A DNA stretch of 64,000 nt from Ariolimax columbianus (taxonomy: Eukaryota > Mollusca > Gastropoda > Stylommatophora > Arionidae), in assembly GCA_036924085.1 (NCBI GenBank), contig JAVGWX010000009.1:65482436-65546435 (forward strand), in the 5' to 3' direction. The translations under genes and the position numbers were made by a program. Shown here one piece after another: positions 56,401 to 64,000 of the stretch; position 1 is the stretch's first letter; each line of letters begins with the position of its first letter. The notes beneath the pieces were generated by a model that was not told the DNA's origin, searched no databases, and saw only the letters and a list, made by a program, of their open reading frames with translations.

Positions 56401-59400
56401 AGGATCCCGGTCTACCTTCATCAAAATGTTCTTGATGTCAGGCAAGCTACTGCAACTTGCCACCTAACGCCCCGTGCACACAAGCGTAAACGTACCAGAC
56501 GTGGACGTTCAACAATACCAACAGTAGGAACTGCTAGAGTGCGCATGTCCAGCGATGATTAACATGCTGATTAGACTACGCTAGTCGGTTCTAGTGAAAC
56601 ATGCTGATCAGACTACGCTAGTCGGTTCTAGTGAAACATGCTGATCAGACTACGCTAGTCTGGTCTAGTGAAACATGCTGATCAGACTACGCTAGTCTGG
56701 GTCTAGTGAAACATGCTGACCAGACTATGCTAGTCTGGTCTAGTGAAACATGCTGATCAGACTGCGCTAGTCTGGTCTAGTGAAACATGCTGATCAGACT
56801 ATGCTAGTCTGGTCTAGTGAAACATACTGATCAGACTAAGCTATTCTGGGTCTAGTGAAACATACTGATCAGACTATGCTAGTCCGGGTCTAGTGAAACA
56901 TGCTGATCAGACTACGCTAGTCTGGTCTAGTGAACCATACTGATCAGACTACGCTAGTCGGGTCTAGTGAAACATGCTAATCAAGACCCCGTCTCACTTC
57001 CTAGCAGTCCTCCCGGGAAACAGGCAGTTTCATGACATTCTAGCCAGCGAGGTGGGAATCGACACTATGATTTTCATAGAGATGATCTTACAGAGGAACA
57101 ACTCATTGCACTACAGCCAGGACGCCAGACCAACTCCCCAGGTACACTTCGGGATGTGAGGAGACCCACCTGACCCACCACTAACGAATGTCTAACTCAG
57201 GTACGAATGTCACCACTAACGAATATCTAACTCAGGTACGACTATATCAACTAACGAATATCTAACTCACGTACGACTGTCACAACTAACGAATATCTAA
57301 CTCACGTACGATTGTCACCACTAACGAATGTCTAACTCAGGTACGACTGTCACAACTAACGAATATCTAACTCAGGTACGACTGTCACAACTAACGAATG
57401 TCTAACTCAGGTACGACTGTCACAACTAACGAATGTCTAACTCAGGTACGACTGTCACAACTAACGAATATCTAACTCAGGTACGACTGTCACAACTAAC
57501 GAATATCTAACTCAGGTACGACTGTCACAACTAACGAATGTCTAACTCAGGTACGACTGTCACAACTAACGAATATCTAACTCAGGTACGACTGTCACAA
57601 CTAACGAATGTCTAACTCAGGTACGACTGTCACAACTAACGAATGTCTAACTCAGGTACGACTGTCACAACTAACGAATATCTAACTCAGGTACGACTGT
57701 CACAACTAACGAATGTCTAACTCAGGTACGACTGTCACAACTAACGAATGTCTAACTCAGGTACGACTGTCACAACTAACGAATGTCTAACTCAGGTACG
57801 ACTGTCACAACTAACGAATATCTAACTCAGGTACGACTGTCACAACTAACGAATATCTAACTCAGGTACGACTGTCACAACTAACGAGACTGCTGCAGCA
57901 GCCTGGCCTGCGAAATTCATTCTAGTCAGTCTACTAAGAGAGCTAGCGTTGCATTGCAGCTAGGAGGGCCAGGCCCATCTTCCTCAATACGGGCTCGGAT
58001 AAACAGAGAGAGCCCGCCAACGGTAAAGATAAACGTAGCCCCATAGTAGGCTCTGTTGTTGGGGATGACGTGTTTGAGGCCTTTTTGTACGAGGTATCAG
58101 CGTGTTTGTCGGGTTAGTGACCAATTCCCTTCTTCGCTGCCTTCTCTTCCTTATCAGTAAGCTAGGTTTCCACCTACATCTGGGTCAACTGAAACGTCCC
58201 TGTCACGAGAGTTGAACCCCGCCGTGACAATCGAAAGCTCTACCACATCTCTAATCAAACTCTCAATAACCAACCATGTAGAACTCATTTCTACTAGCCT
58301 GGTGTAACAACTCCTACTGGTTCGTCGTTAGCAGACAATATGGAAAACTCGTCTACCTATTTTCAAAGAATGTAATAACTGTAATATCTTCCTCATCTGC
58401 TACAATCCTGCCCAACATAGAACGAGGAACGGAGCAAGAAACAGATGGAGATCAGGACTGCCACTCCTGGGCAGGCTTAAAGAGTGTAGCAATAACCTCC
58501 AAACGAATGCTGCTTTCTGTACATATATTCAAGTTGATGTCTGAAAGTGTTCCAAGGAAACGATATCTGTTTTTCTGTTATCTTTTAATTTTGGTTGTCG
58601 TTATCTTCTTCATCGTCTTCTGCATTCTTCTTCTTTCTTCTTCTTCGTACGCAGTCAGACAGTAACCATTATTTTTTCGAAAAAATCAGCCGTCATCCTG
58701 AGGCTGTCGGTCTTCTGCATTCGATTGGCACGCTCTCAAACAACAACATATTTTTTCCACATAAAGTTTTTTCCTTTCGCATCCTATCAAAGCTCGAATG
58801 TACATTTCAAAGATTCAGCACACACAAAAATCGTTAATTTCTTGCACTCTCAAATCTCGTATTTTCACAACTTCTTTTATTTCGTACGCTCTCAAACCTC
58901 GTATTTCAAATTGTTTTTAAACCAAACAAAACAAAAAAACACGAACAAGTGGATGTCTATCCCAGGCTGATCAATCTTAAGGATGTAAGAGGTTCGTGAT
59001 AGCATTGCGTTTCTGTTGTGGATCAAACACACTTTCACAAACGTGCCCCTGATTGGTTGTCGTCCCAACTCGAACACATGACTGACTGCCATATATGTCA
59101 TCTGATGTCCGGTATATATTTGAGTATTGGGAAGTATACTAATTTTTTAGAAACATCTAGCTAAACAAAACATGTTGAAAAGTGTGTCGAATTGGTCTCG
59201 GAAGATCTTTCGTTAACACGTCCTTCTTTAAACATCGCTGTCCAGTTCTTCACTGTTATCTTCGACACACTCTTGTCACCATACACTGGCTGCATTCTGC
59301 GATGAATGTCAACTAGTCGACATACTTCAGCTGTTAGAACCCGAATCACCGCTCGCTGATCAACTATGGACGGATTCCGTTTCACACCCGCCATGCTTGC

Positions 59401-62400
59401 AACGGTCTGCTGTGGAAATTATGAGTCAGAGGATAATGGAATTTTGCAAACTTGACGGTTGATATGTGCTGTTTACACCAGAAGTGACATCATCATGCGC
59501 ATCGTAAGTATGTTCACTTTTTGCAGTTTGGTCCGGTTTCATTTGATCACGCCTCGAACAAATGTTGGGAAGGGCGACACGTTTATTGATAACTGTGGTT
59601 CCTAGAGCTAAATTTGATAGCTGAGCACGTAGTTGATTACATGTTCTCTCTTTCTTTCTCTCACTCTCTCTCGCTGTATTATAAATTGGACACCATAACT
59701 GATGGAATATCCGCGCCCTCCCAGAAAGCTCTGGTTTTAAGAATTCCAGCACAACTGTATCAGCAATTGGTCCGCGCGTAGTTTCGGATCGCATATGAAT
59801 ACTCAATGGCCTAGATACAATTTGTTCATTAGCAACACTGGGTGCAAGATTTCTCAGCATTACACGAATGATATAATGGTTTGCTGTGAGTTTTACAAAT
59901 GAGCCTTTGTACGGCTGGGTACTTCCGTCTGTGTTATTCCAGGAGGAGTGTCCAATTAGAGCGGGGGTTATTAACATGGGCTCTTTACGCGCTTCAAGGA
60001 GGATGGCGATATATTGCGTGTTGTCAGTGAACTTGTGTGTGCATATAAAATACCGTTTTTACTAACTGTGAAAAAATAAATAATATTAACGCCAGCGTCA
60101 TTAAACCCACTCCGTAGAGCCGACATACCGGCTTCTAAACTTTCTTATAGCACAGTAAAGCTGATATAGTGGCTCAAACAGTTGCCATACTTTTGCATAA
60201 ACATTTCTCCATATAAAGTAGTTAGAGGAATATATATATATATATTCCTCTATGTCAGTGATATGCGCATCCTAGCATACTTGGATGGCGTGATTGTGTC
60301 ACTGGCATCATTGAGGTTCTCTCTAGGGCTGACATGTCCAGCATCCATGCACACCTAGAGAAAGCACGACTAGGATGGACCGGGCACCTCGTTAGTATTT
60401 CAGACGAACGGTTCCCGAAGAAGCTCATCTACGCGAGCTGAGAGAAGGATGACGAGAGAGAGGGAGCCCAAATGAACGTTGTAAAGATAGTCTGAGGGAC
60501 TCACTGAAAAGTTGCCAGACAGTTGTCACCACCTGGGAATGTCTGTCGCAAAACAGATCTGCCTGGAGAAGCGCAGTCAAAGCTACCAGCGCAGACCACC
60601 GTGTTGTGAAAGCCCAGACCAGGCGTAACACTCGTAAATCACGAACAACGGGAACACCATCACCTTCTACAAACATCCTGTGCCCGTTATGTAGCTGTCG
60701 TTTATGTCTCCGGACGGGCGCTGTATCAGCCAAATATACCCGTTTTTTAAGCTGTGGTGATGACTTTCAGTACCCTCCGAGCCACATCTCAATTTTAGTG
60801 ATGTAGTCCAGAATGAGTGCTACCGGGGCATGAAGGGGGACAAGCCACTATCAGCTGGTGTGTTCTAAGGCTACTAAAGTCAACTGAGCATGTCATTGGC
60901 TTCCTCATTATGCAGAAATTCTAAGCCACAACAATTTTTAAAGATACTAGCAGGTCGTGTATTGACTTGTCTTGTACTTGTGTTTGATTGATTGATTGGT
61001 CACATTTGAATAATGCAATTTTCTCGCGACTTGAACACTGATTTTTTTTTTCGTTCGTTTTATTTATCTATCCCGGTGTGCGTTACGCTGTGGTTTTTAT
61101 TTTGCGCCTGTCAACCTAGTGCATCCGACTTGAGCATGTATTTTATGTAAGGGTTTGCTTCCTCCTGCATTTTCTAAGGGTTTACGTTCCCGGGTTAACG
61201 ACCGGTGCCGTGATGGGGATCGAACCCAGCACCTTCGGTTGTGAGCCGTGTCACTTAACCACTAGCCCACGCCGTCCCCCTACACTATAACTTGATGAAT
61301 GAAAAACTACCTCCTTCGTCTCCTCTCCGTCCATCTCTCCAGACAGTGGACAATCCCAAACTGTGTACGTGAATGTTAATATTAACAATCCCACAAAATC
61401 TCTAAGTCCTACAAGTGAATACAATGCACATGCTTGTGTCGTCTACGCGAATATCATACATTCCCATTCAACGGATTGAAGTTTGCTATCCAAATATTGC
61501 TTCTGTTGATATCTGATTGTTGGTGCTGAAATACATTGCCACACTTAGATACTGTCAGCACTTATCGGGAACTGTGTGTTCAATATTACATCCAAGTGAT
61601 TTGAAAAGGGCTAGTCTGTCCAATAACCGTTGCCGCATTGTATACAATTCATCAACATCAGTGGCCTATCCTGGTCCCTGATACGGATGTGCTACAATCC
61701 TGGAATTGAATACTCAATCAAATAAATGTGTTGTCAGGGACTCGTGCCTGGGAGTAACACTCTGGCGGGCACGAGAACAAGCATACACATATACATGCCC
61801 AGGAACAGCATTACACACATCTGGCTTGCCATGTACGCCAAACTCAAGAGTGTCTTCCATTGGACATATCATTACAACATATCAATCGGTAAACGTCCCT
61901 GCACGGACATAAATAATCATCACTACTCACATATAAATAATCAACATTACTCACATATAAATGATCATCACTACTCACATATAAATAATCAACATTACTC
62001 ACATATAAATGATCATCACTACTCACATATAAATAATCAACATTACTCACATATAAATGATCATCACTACTCACATATAAATAATCAACATTACTCACAT
62101 ATAAATGATCATCACTACTCACATATAAATAATCAACATTACTCACATATAAATGATCACCACTACTCACATATAAATAATCAACATTACTCACATATAA
62201 ATTATCATCACGACTCACATATAAATAATCAACATTACTCACATATAAATAATCAACATTACTCACATATAAATAATCAACATTACTCACATATAAATAA
62301 TCAACATTACTCACATATAAATAATGAACATTACTCGCATATAAATAATCAACATTACTCACATATAAATAATCAACACTACTCACATATAAATAATCAA

Positions 62401-62874
62401 CATTACTCACATATAAATAATCAACATTACTCACATATAAATAATCAACACTACTCACAAATCGATGATCAACATTACTCACATATCGATGATCAACATT
62501 ACTCACATATCGATGATCAACATTACTCACATATCGATGATCAACATTACTCACATATCGATGATCAACACTACTCACATATCGGTAATCAACAACCCCC
62601 CCCCCCCCCACCCCCACCCCATCACTCCTCCCCCTTTCACATAGACACACACACACACCGATCTCACCTGATACGCCACACTCAACGTCTCCCATGCTGA
62701 CGATGTGGATGGAGTGTACCCCAAGCCTGATTCATTGGACGTATTGACGCCATTGACTACTGTCGCTATATTTGTGGCGCTAATGTTTAAACCATGACCG
62801 CTGCTGTTGCTGATGTTAAGCGAGTCCCAGACCAGGCCATGCATGATGCTGAAGTTGACAGTTATGTTGGTCAT
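49590..62874 (-). CDS. Myosuppressin/FMRFamide-receptor-like class A GPCR (dmsr type), complete gene, 3 coding exons
   Basis: Exons 62874-62668, 56159-55969 and 50418-49590 join with phases 0 and 2 into 408 residues plus stop. Residues 1-69: extracellular, seven N-glycosylation sequons. TM1 about 73-95, with GIISN (N1.50 = 87) and LNIIVLTRKHM. TM2 about 102-128, with LAIAD (D2.50 = 114). TM3 carries WLTVSLAVFRY (FRY in place of DRY, Arg 174). ECL2 Cys 229. TM5 Pro 260. TM6 NRTTMMLVAVVLCF then ITEIPQG. TM7 NSAVNFILYC (NPxxY variant). The HGYFSF/VCVFG, RTTMML..TEIPQG and NSxxNFILYC signatures are those of the dmsr/sex-peptide-receptor/FMRFamide-receptor group. A plasma-membrane neuropeptide receptor role is therefore inferred; the ligand is unknown. 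The C-terminus THV fits a class I PDZ ligand. Confidence 0.93.
50702..50985 (+). mobile_element. SINE1 copy in receptor intron 2 (antisense), TSD
   Basis: Body about 50717-50970: 'gggacggcgtgggctagtgg', B box 'cggttcgatccccatt', 3' end 'aaggcgaacgcaaaaaa'. Flanks 'tatatatattcgaag' and 'tatatatattccaag' (one mismatch). It lies ~300 bp upstream of the exon 3 acceptor. Confidence 0.92.
51285..51520. repeat. 31-bp minisatellite, 7 units
   Basis: Units 'tattgttcgcccacctatag' then 'ccctacccgcg', nearly identical. Confidence 0.95.
52100..52512. repeat. 24-bp minisatellite, ~17 units
   Basis: Units 'gatacaatctggtacaacca' then 'acat/aaat'. Both strands carry open 8-residue periodic frames because 24 is divisible by three. 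Confidence 0.96.
52625..53065. repeat. 39-bp minisatellite with 78-bp higher-order unit
   Basis: Alternating A and B forms: 'ctcgaaattgttcccaccaa' and 'ctcgaaactgttcccactaa', followed by 'catgcttctaaccCctc/Tctc'. The A-B dimer is repeated five times almost without change. Confidence 0.95.
53066..53715. repeat. 24-bp minisatellite with poly-C interruptions
   Basis: Units 'ctctctaacccccacaaaca' then 'tacc'. Poly-C runs occur at 53256-53269 and 53443-53454. Confidence 0.94.
54500..54735 (-). mobile_element. SINE-like repeat (family 4), diverged
   Basis: Shares 'gttggggatga', 'cagttcccttcctcgctgcc' and a tRNA-like right end with 58030-58265, same orientation. On the minus strand the right end reads a tRNA-like head ('gtggtacatgattggcttat'). 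Confidence 0.5.
54718..55968 (-). repeat. 60-bp minisatellite derived from the exon 2 splice-donor junction
   Basis: About 14 nearly identical 60-bp units occupy 54718-55560, followed rightward by about 7 increasingly donor-like units up to the exon 2 boundary. In gene orientation the authentic junction is 'catactaaacaa|gtaagt'. Units near 55855-55843 read 'catactaaataa|gtaagt', near 55793 'catactaaacaa|gtaaat', and near 55672 'tgccgaacaa|gtaagt'. The homogeneous units carry 'tactaaagagttaagtc' at the same place. Confidence 0.9.
55969..56159 (-). CDS. Receptor exon 2 (TM1-TM2)
   Basis: The acceptor 'catgactatttcag' ends at 56160. 191 nt encode GVHGYFSFFVCVFG through YTVMAIYLFILN plus two bases of a Lys codon; the donor is gtaagt at 55968. 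The frame matches exon 1 (phase 0) and exon 3 (phase 2). The last ~17 coding bases recur in the adjacent minisatellite. Confidence 0.94.
56545..56985. repeat. 37-bp minisatellite with self-complementary core, ~11 units
   Basis: Units 'catgctgatcagactacgct' then 'agtctggtctagtgaaa'. Each contains palindromic tgatca and the inverted pair gacta/tagtc. Confidence 0.94.
57170..57885. repeat. 35-bp minisatellite, ~20 units
   Basis: Units 'gtacgactgtcacaactaac' then 'gaatRtctaactcag', where one site alternates a/g ('gaatatc' vs 'gaatgtc'). Confidence 0.96.
57886..58262 (-). mobile_element. SINE-like repeat (family 4)
   Basis: The right end on the minus strand (58262-58200) is tRNA-like: 'gatgtggtagagctttcg' and 'ggggttcaactctcg'. 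The body shares 'gttggggatgacg' and 'caattcccttcttcgctgcc' with 54500-54735. Bases 57886-58020 are unassigned. Confidence 0.6.
58380..58560 (+). mobile_element. Very degenerate LINE C-terminal trace
   Basis: Broken plus-strand frames contain 'SCPT' stop 'NEERSKK' and, further on, 'NLQTNAAFCTYIQVDV'. These recall the C-terminal 'NCPT.E..R...' and 'AAFFEQIQVV' of LINE A. This is a weak call. Confidence 0.3.
58615..58722 (-). mobile_element. 82-bp LINE D-type 3' end with perfect 13-bp TSD
   Basis: 58628-58709 is the reverse complement of the last ~82 bp of LINE D ('cgaaaaaataatggttact' and 'actgcgtacgaagaag'). It is flanked by 'gtcttctgcattc' at 58615-58627 and 58710-58722. It is an extremely 5'-truncated retrotransposition product. 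Confidence 0.93.
59155..59558 (-). mobile_element. Tc1/mariner-like element, one end only
   Basis: The right end has TIR 'cgaggcgtgatcaaatgaaa' (minus) followed by ~150 bp matching the left arm of the 15387 element. A transposase N-terminal remnant follows on the minus strand: 'VDQRAVIRVLTAEVCRLVDI', 'HRRMQPVYGDKSVSK', 'MFKEGRV'. This copy keeps an intact N-terminal frame from ATG (59394) for 77 codons. The other TIR and the catalytic part are missing. Confidence 0.82.
60270..60870 (+). mobile_element. LINE RT C-terminus with Cys-rich end
   Basis: The first part reads 'LSRADMSSIHAHLEKARLGW' then 'TGHLVSISDERFPKKLIYAS', the 'I......LRW.GHV.RM.D.RLPK.LLYGEL' block. Remnants 'DSLRDSLKSCQ', 'WECLSQNRSAWRSAVK' follow. 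A final 'ILCPLCSCRLCLRTGAVSAK' is a degraded C2H2-like finger seen at the C-terminus of this LINE type. One stop and frameshifts are present. Confidence 0.88.
61043..61280 (-). mobile_element. SINE1 copy in receptor intron 1
   Basis: In element orientation: 'ggggacggcgtgggctagtgg', 'gggttcgatccccatcac', 'gcaaacccttagaaaatgca', 'ttgacaggcgcaaaataaaa', then a diverged 3' end with poly-A (T run at 61042-61051 on plus). Sense to the receptor gene. Confidence 0.92.
61912..62590 (-). repeat. 24-bp minisatellite carrying GTGAGT in every unit, intron 1
   Basis: Units on plus 'actcacatataaataatcaa' then 'catt'. In the left half they alternate with 'gatcatcact' as 48-bp dimers; at the right end 'atcgatgatcaa' variants dominate. 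On the gene strand almost every unit reads 'atatGTGAGTaatg', a good match to a 5' splice site. A poly-C/CA stretch (62597-62660) separates it from exon 1. Confidence 0.95.
62668..62874 (-). CDS. Receptor exon 1 (N-terminal ectodomain, start codon)
   Basis: The ATG at 62874 (MTNITVNFSIM) is the first in-frame Met. The frame upstream is closed by a TGA about 45 nt earlier. 69 residues with seven N-x-S/T sites (NIT, NFS, NIS, NSS, NIS, NTS, NES) and no signal peptide, as is usual for family A receptors. It ends WETLSVAYQ at the donor gtgagat (62667). A second Met at codon 11 is an alternative start. Confidence 0.85.
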
Positions 62875-63069
62875 ATGTATCAGGCTGACATTTTCTGCGA
62901 CACGAAGCACGTGCAAGGAACTCCCCGTGAATCAAGTTGAATTGGACGATGCATAATCCACAATTCAAATACACAGATATATGGTATGCGCGACAGTGCA
63001 GTAATTCCAAATAATTCGCACAATCTTATCCAATGAACAATATTGGCATATTCATATGACAGGAAGTCA

Positions 63070-63160
63070 GTGGACACTTCAATAATATCTACGTGATCCT
63101 TTTATACAGCTTTGAATGACGATGAGCAGACTTTTAATTGGTTGTGCTTTCTGATTGGCT
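63070..63160 (-). promoter_or_regulatory. Putative receptor core promoter
   Basis: On the minus strand a TATAAAAGG box lies at 63106-63098, preceded by CCAAT boxes at 63141-63137 and 63158-63154, all in sense orientation. A start site ~30 bp downstream (about 63070) would give a 5' leader of ~195 nt. Two short upstream ORFs lie in that leader: one ATGAATATGCC... of nine codons near 63057, and one starting near 62954 of 24 codons. The motifs are seen; promoter function is inferred. Confidence 0.55.
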
Positions 63161-63204
63161 ACCGGACTCCAAGCTAGTTGGTAATAAGTATTAAACTGCT
63201 AGTC

Positions 63205-63543
63205 GCTACTTTATGATCTGCGCGTCACGTAGCTACTTTATGATTTGTTTGTCACGTAGCTACTTTATGATCTGTGTGTCACGTAGTTACTTTATGATCT
63301 GCGCGACACGTAGCTACTTTATGATTTGTGTTTCACGTAGTTACTTTATGATTTGTGCGTCACGTATCTACTTTATGATTTGTGTGTCACGTCGCTACTT
63401 TATGATTTGTGTGTCACGTCGCTACTTTATGATTTGTGCGTCACGTCGTTACATTATGATTTGTGCCTCACGTATCTACTTTCTGATTTCTGTGTCACGT
63501 CGCTACTTTATGATTTGTGTGTCACGTAGCTACTTTATCATTT
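63205..63543. repeat. 27-bp minisatellite, 12 units, each with CACGT core
   Basis: Units 'tttatgatttgtgtgtcacg' then 'tagctac'. All twelve keep 'cacgt' (ACGTG on the gene strand), while the preceding tgtg/gcgc positions vary freely. The array starts ~50 bp upstream of the distal CCAAT box. Confidence 0.95.
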
Positions 63544-64000
63544 GACACCACTAAAGCTAATAATAGATGTGACTTACTAACATCTATTTTTCATTCACTG
63601 TCAGACATTATGCAATACAATACTAGCATCCGTTCAGAACTCTTTGGGGCTCTTTATTATATATGATTACACGAAGTTAAATATCACATGCACAACTGAG
63701 TACTGCCAGAAAGCTGGCCTGCATCACATGTCCTCTTAATACTTTCTATTGAACTGTTTTTGAAAGACGCAGCAAGTGTATTCCCTCAAAATGTAATTAA
63801 TTGTTTACCATTTGACCTCTGTATTAGTGTGTGACACATACATTTGTCATTTTTTCCTCGATCGCCGCACGTTTCAGTCAACCTAGCTGTACAAAGATAC
63901 CTGGATTTCAGTTAATGAGTGCAAGACAGCAAAAAATGGAACTGGTGATCACACCTTACACAAGTTAAGAACGGACAATGATTATGTCTAGTTCTTTACT
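63544..64000. other. No gene recognised
   Basis: Nothing supported up to the window end. Confidence 0.35.

Larger units (their letters stand above)
56160..62667 (-). other. Receptor intron 1 (6508 bp)
   Basis: Donor 'cag|gtgagatcgg' at 62667, acceptor at 56160. It contains 37-, 35- and 24-bp minisatellites, LINE ends, a mariner-like copy and SINEs. Stretches 56161-56540, 58716-59154, 59559-60269 and 61281-61911 show no gene; 56336-56405 matches 7115-7177. Confidence 0.88.

Noticed and set aside
51285..57885. Regular arrays as CRISPR
   Set aside because: Units are contiguous without unique spacers and the genome is eukaryotic.
62575..62916. Receptor start at 62916
   Set aside because: The codon there is TTG; the first in-frame ATG is at 62874.

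Overview
The window looks like lophotrochozoan genomic DNA, most likely from a mollusc (inference). The reasons are a large-intron peptide GPCR gene of the myosuppressin/FMRFamide-receptor-like type, dead I/Nimb-like LINEs with RNase H domains and (GAA)n 3' tails, several tRNA-derived SINE families, and very dense minisatellites. Nothing looks prokaryotic.

One protein-coding gene can be supported with confidence. It lies on the minus strand and has three coding exons: 62874-62668, 56159-55969 and 50418-49590. All splice junctions are GT-AG with matching phases (0 and 2). Together they encode a complete 408-residue class A GPCR: a glycosylated N-terminus in exon 1, TM1-TM2 in exon 2, and TM3-TM7 plus the tail in exon 3. 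A TATA box and two CCAAT boxes lie about 225-285 bp upstream of the start codon.

Layout. 1-6 kb: a 66-bp satellite and a CR1/L2-like LINE remnant. 6.4-13.4 kb: two copies of a ~355-bp retroposon with perfect target-site duplications (here DR1), RT fragments, and a 31-bp satellite open in all three forward frames. 13.8-24.5 kb: a Tc1/mariner-like non-autonomous element, a LINE end from which a 1.9-kb minisatellite has grown, a 2.5-kb dead LINE, and a 0.9-kb CA tract. 24-37.4 kb: a graveyard of SINEs and LINE 3' ends, a 15-bp array and a purine tract. 37.8-48.5 kb: 16-, 29-, 42-, 41- and 45-bp minisatellites and another DR1 copy. 49.5-63.2 kb: the receptor gene, whose two introns (6.5 and 5.55 kb) are largely minisatellite. 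63.2-63.5 kb: a 27-bp array just upstream of the promoter.

The most interesting theme is minisatellites born from identifiable sequence. The 54.7-55.97 kb array descends from (or shares origin with) the exon 2 splice-donor junction of the receptor gene. The 17.7-19.6 kb array descends from a LINE ORF segment next to RNase H. A 33-bp array arose inside one DR1 copy. The long reading frames across satellites are by-products of repeat periodicity, not genes.
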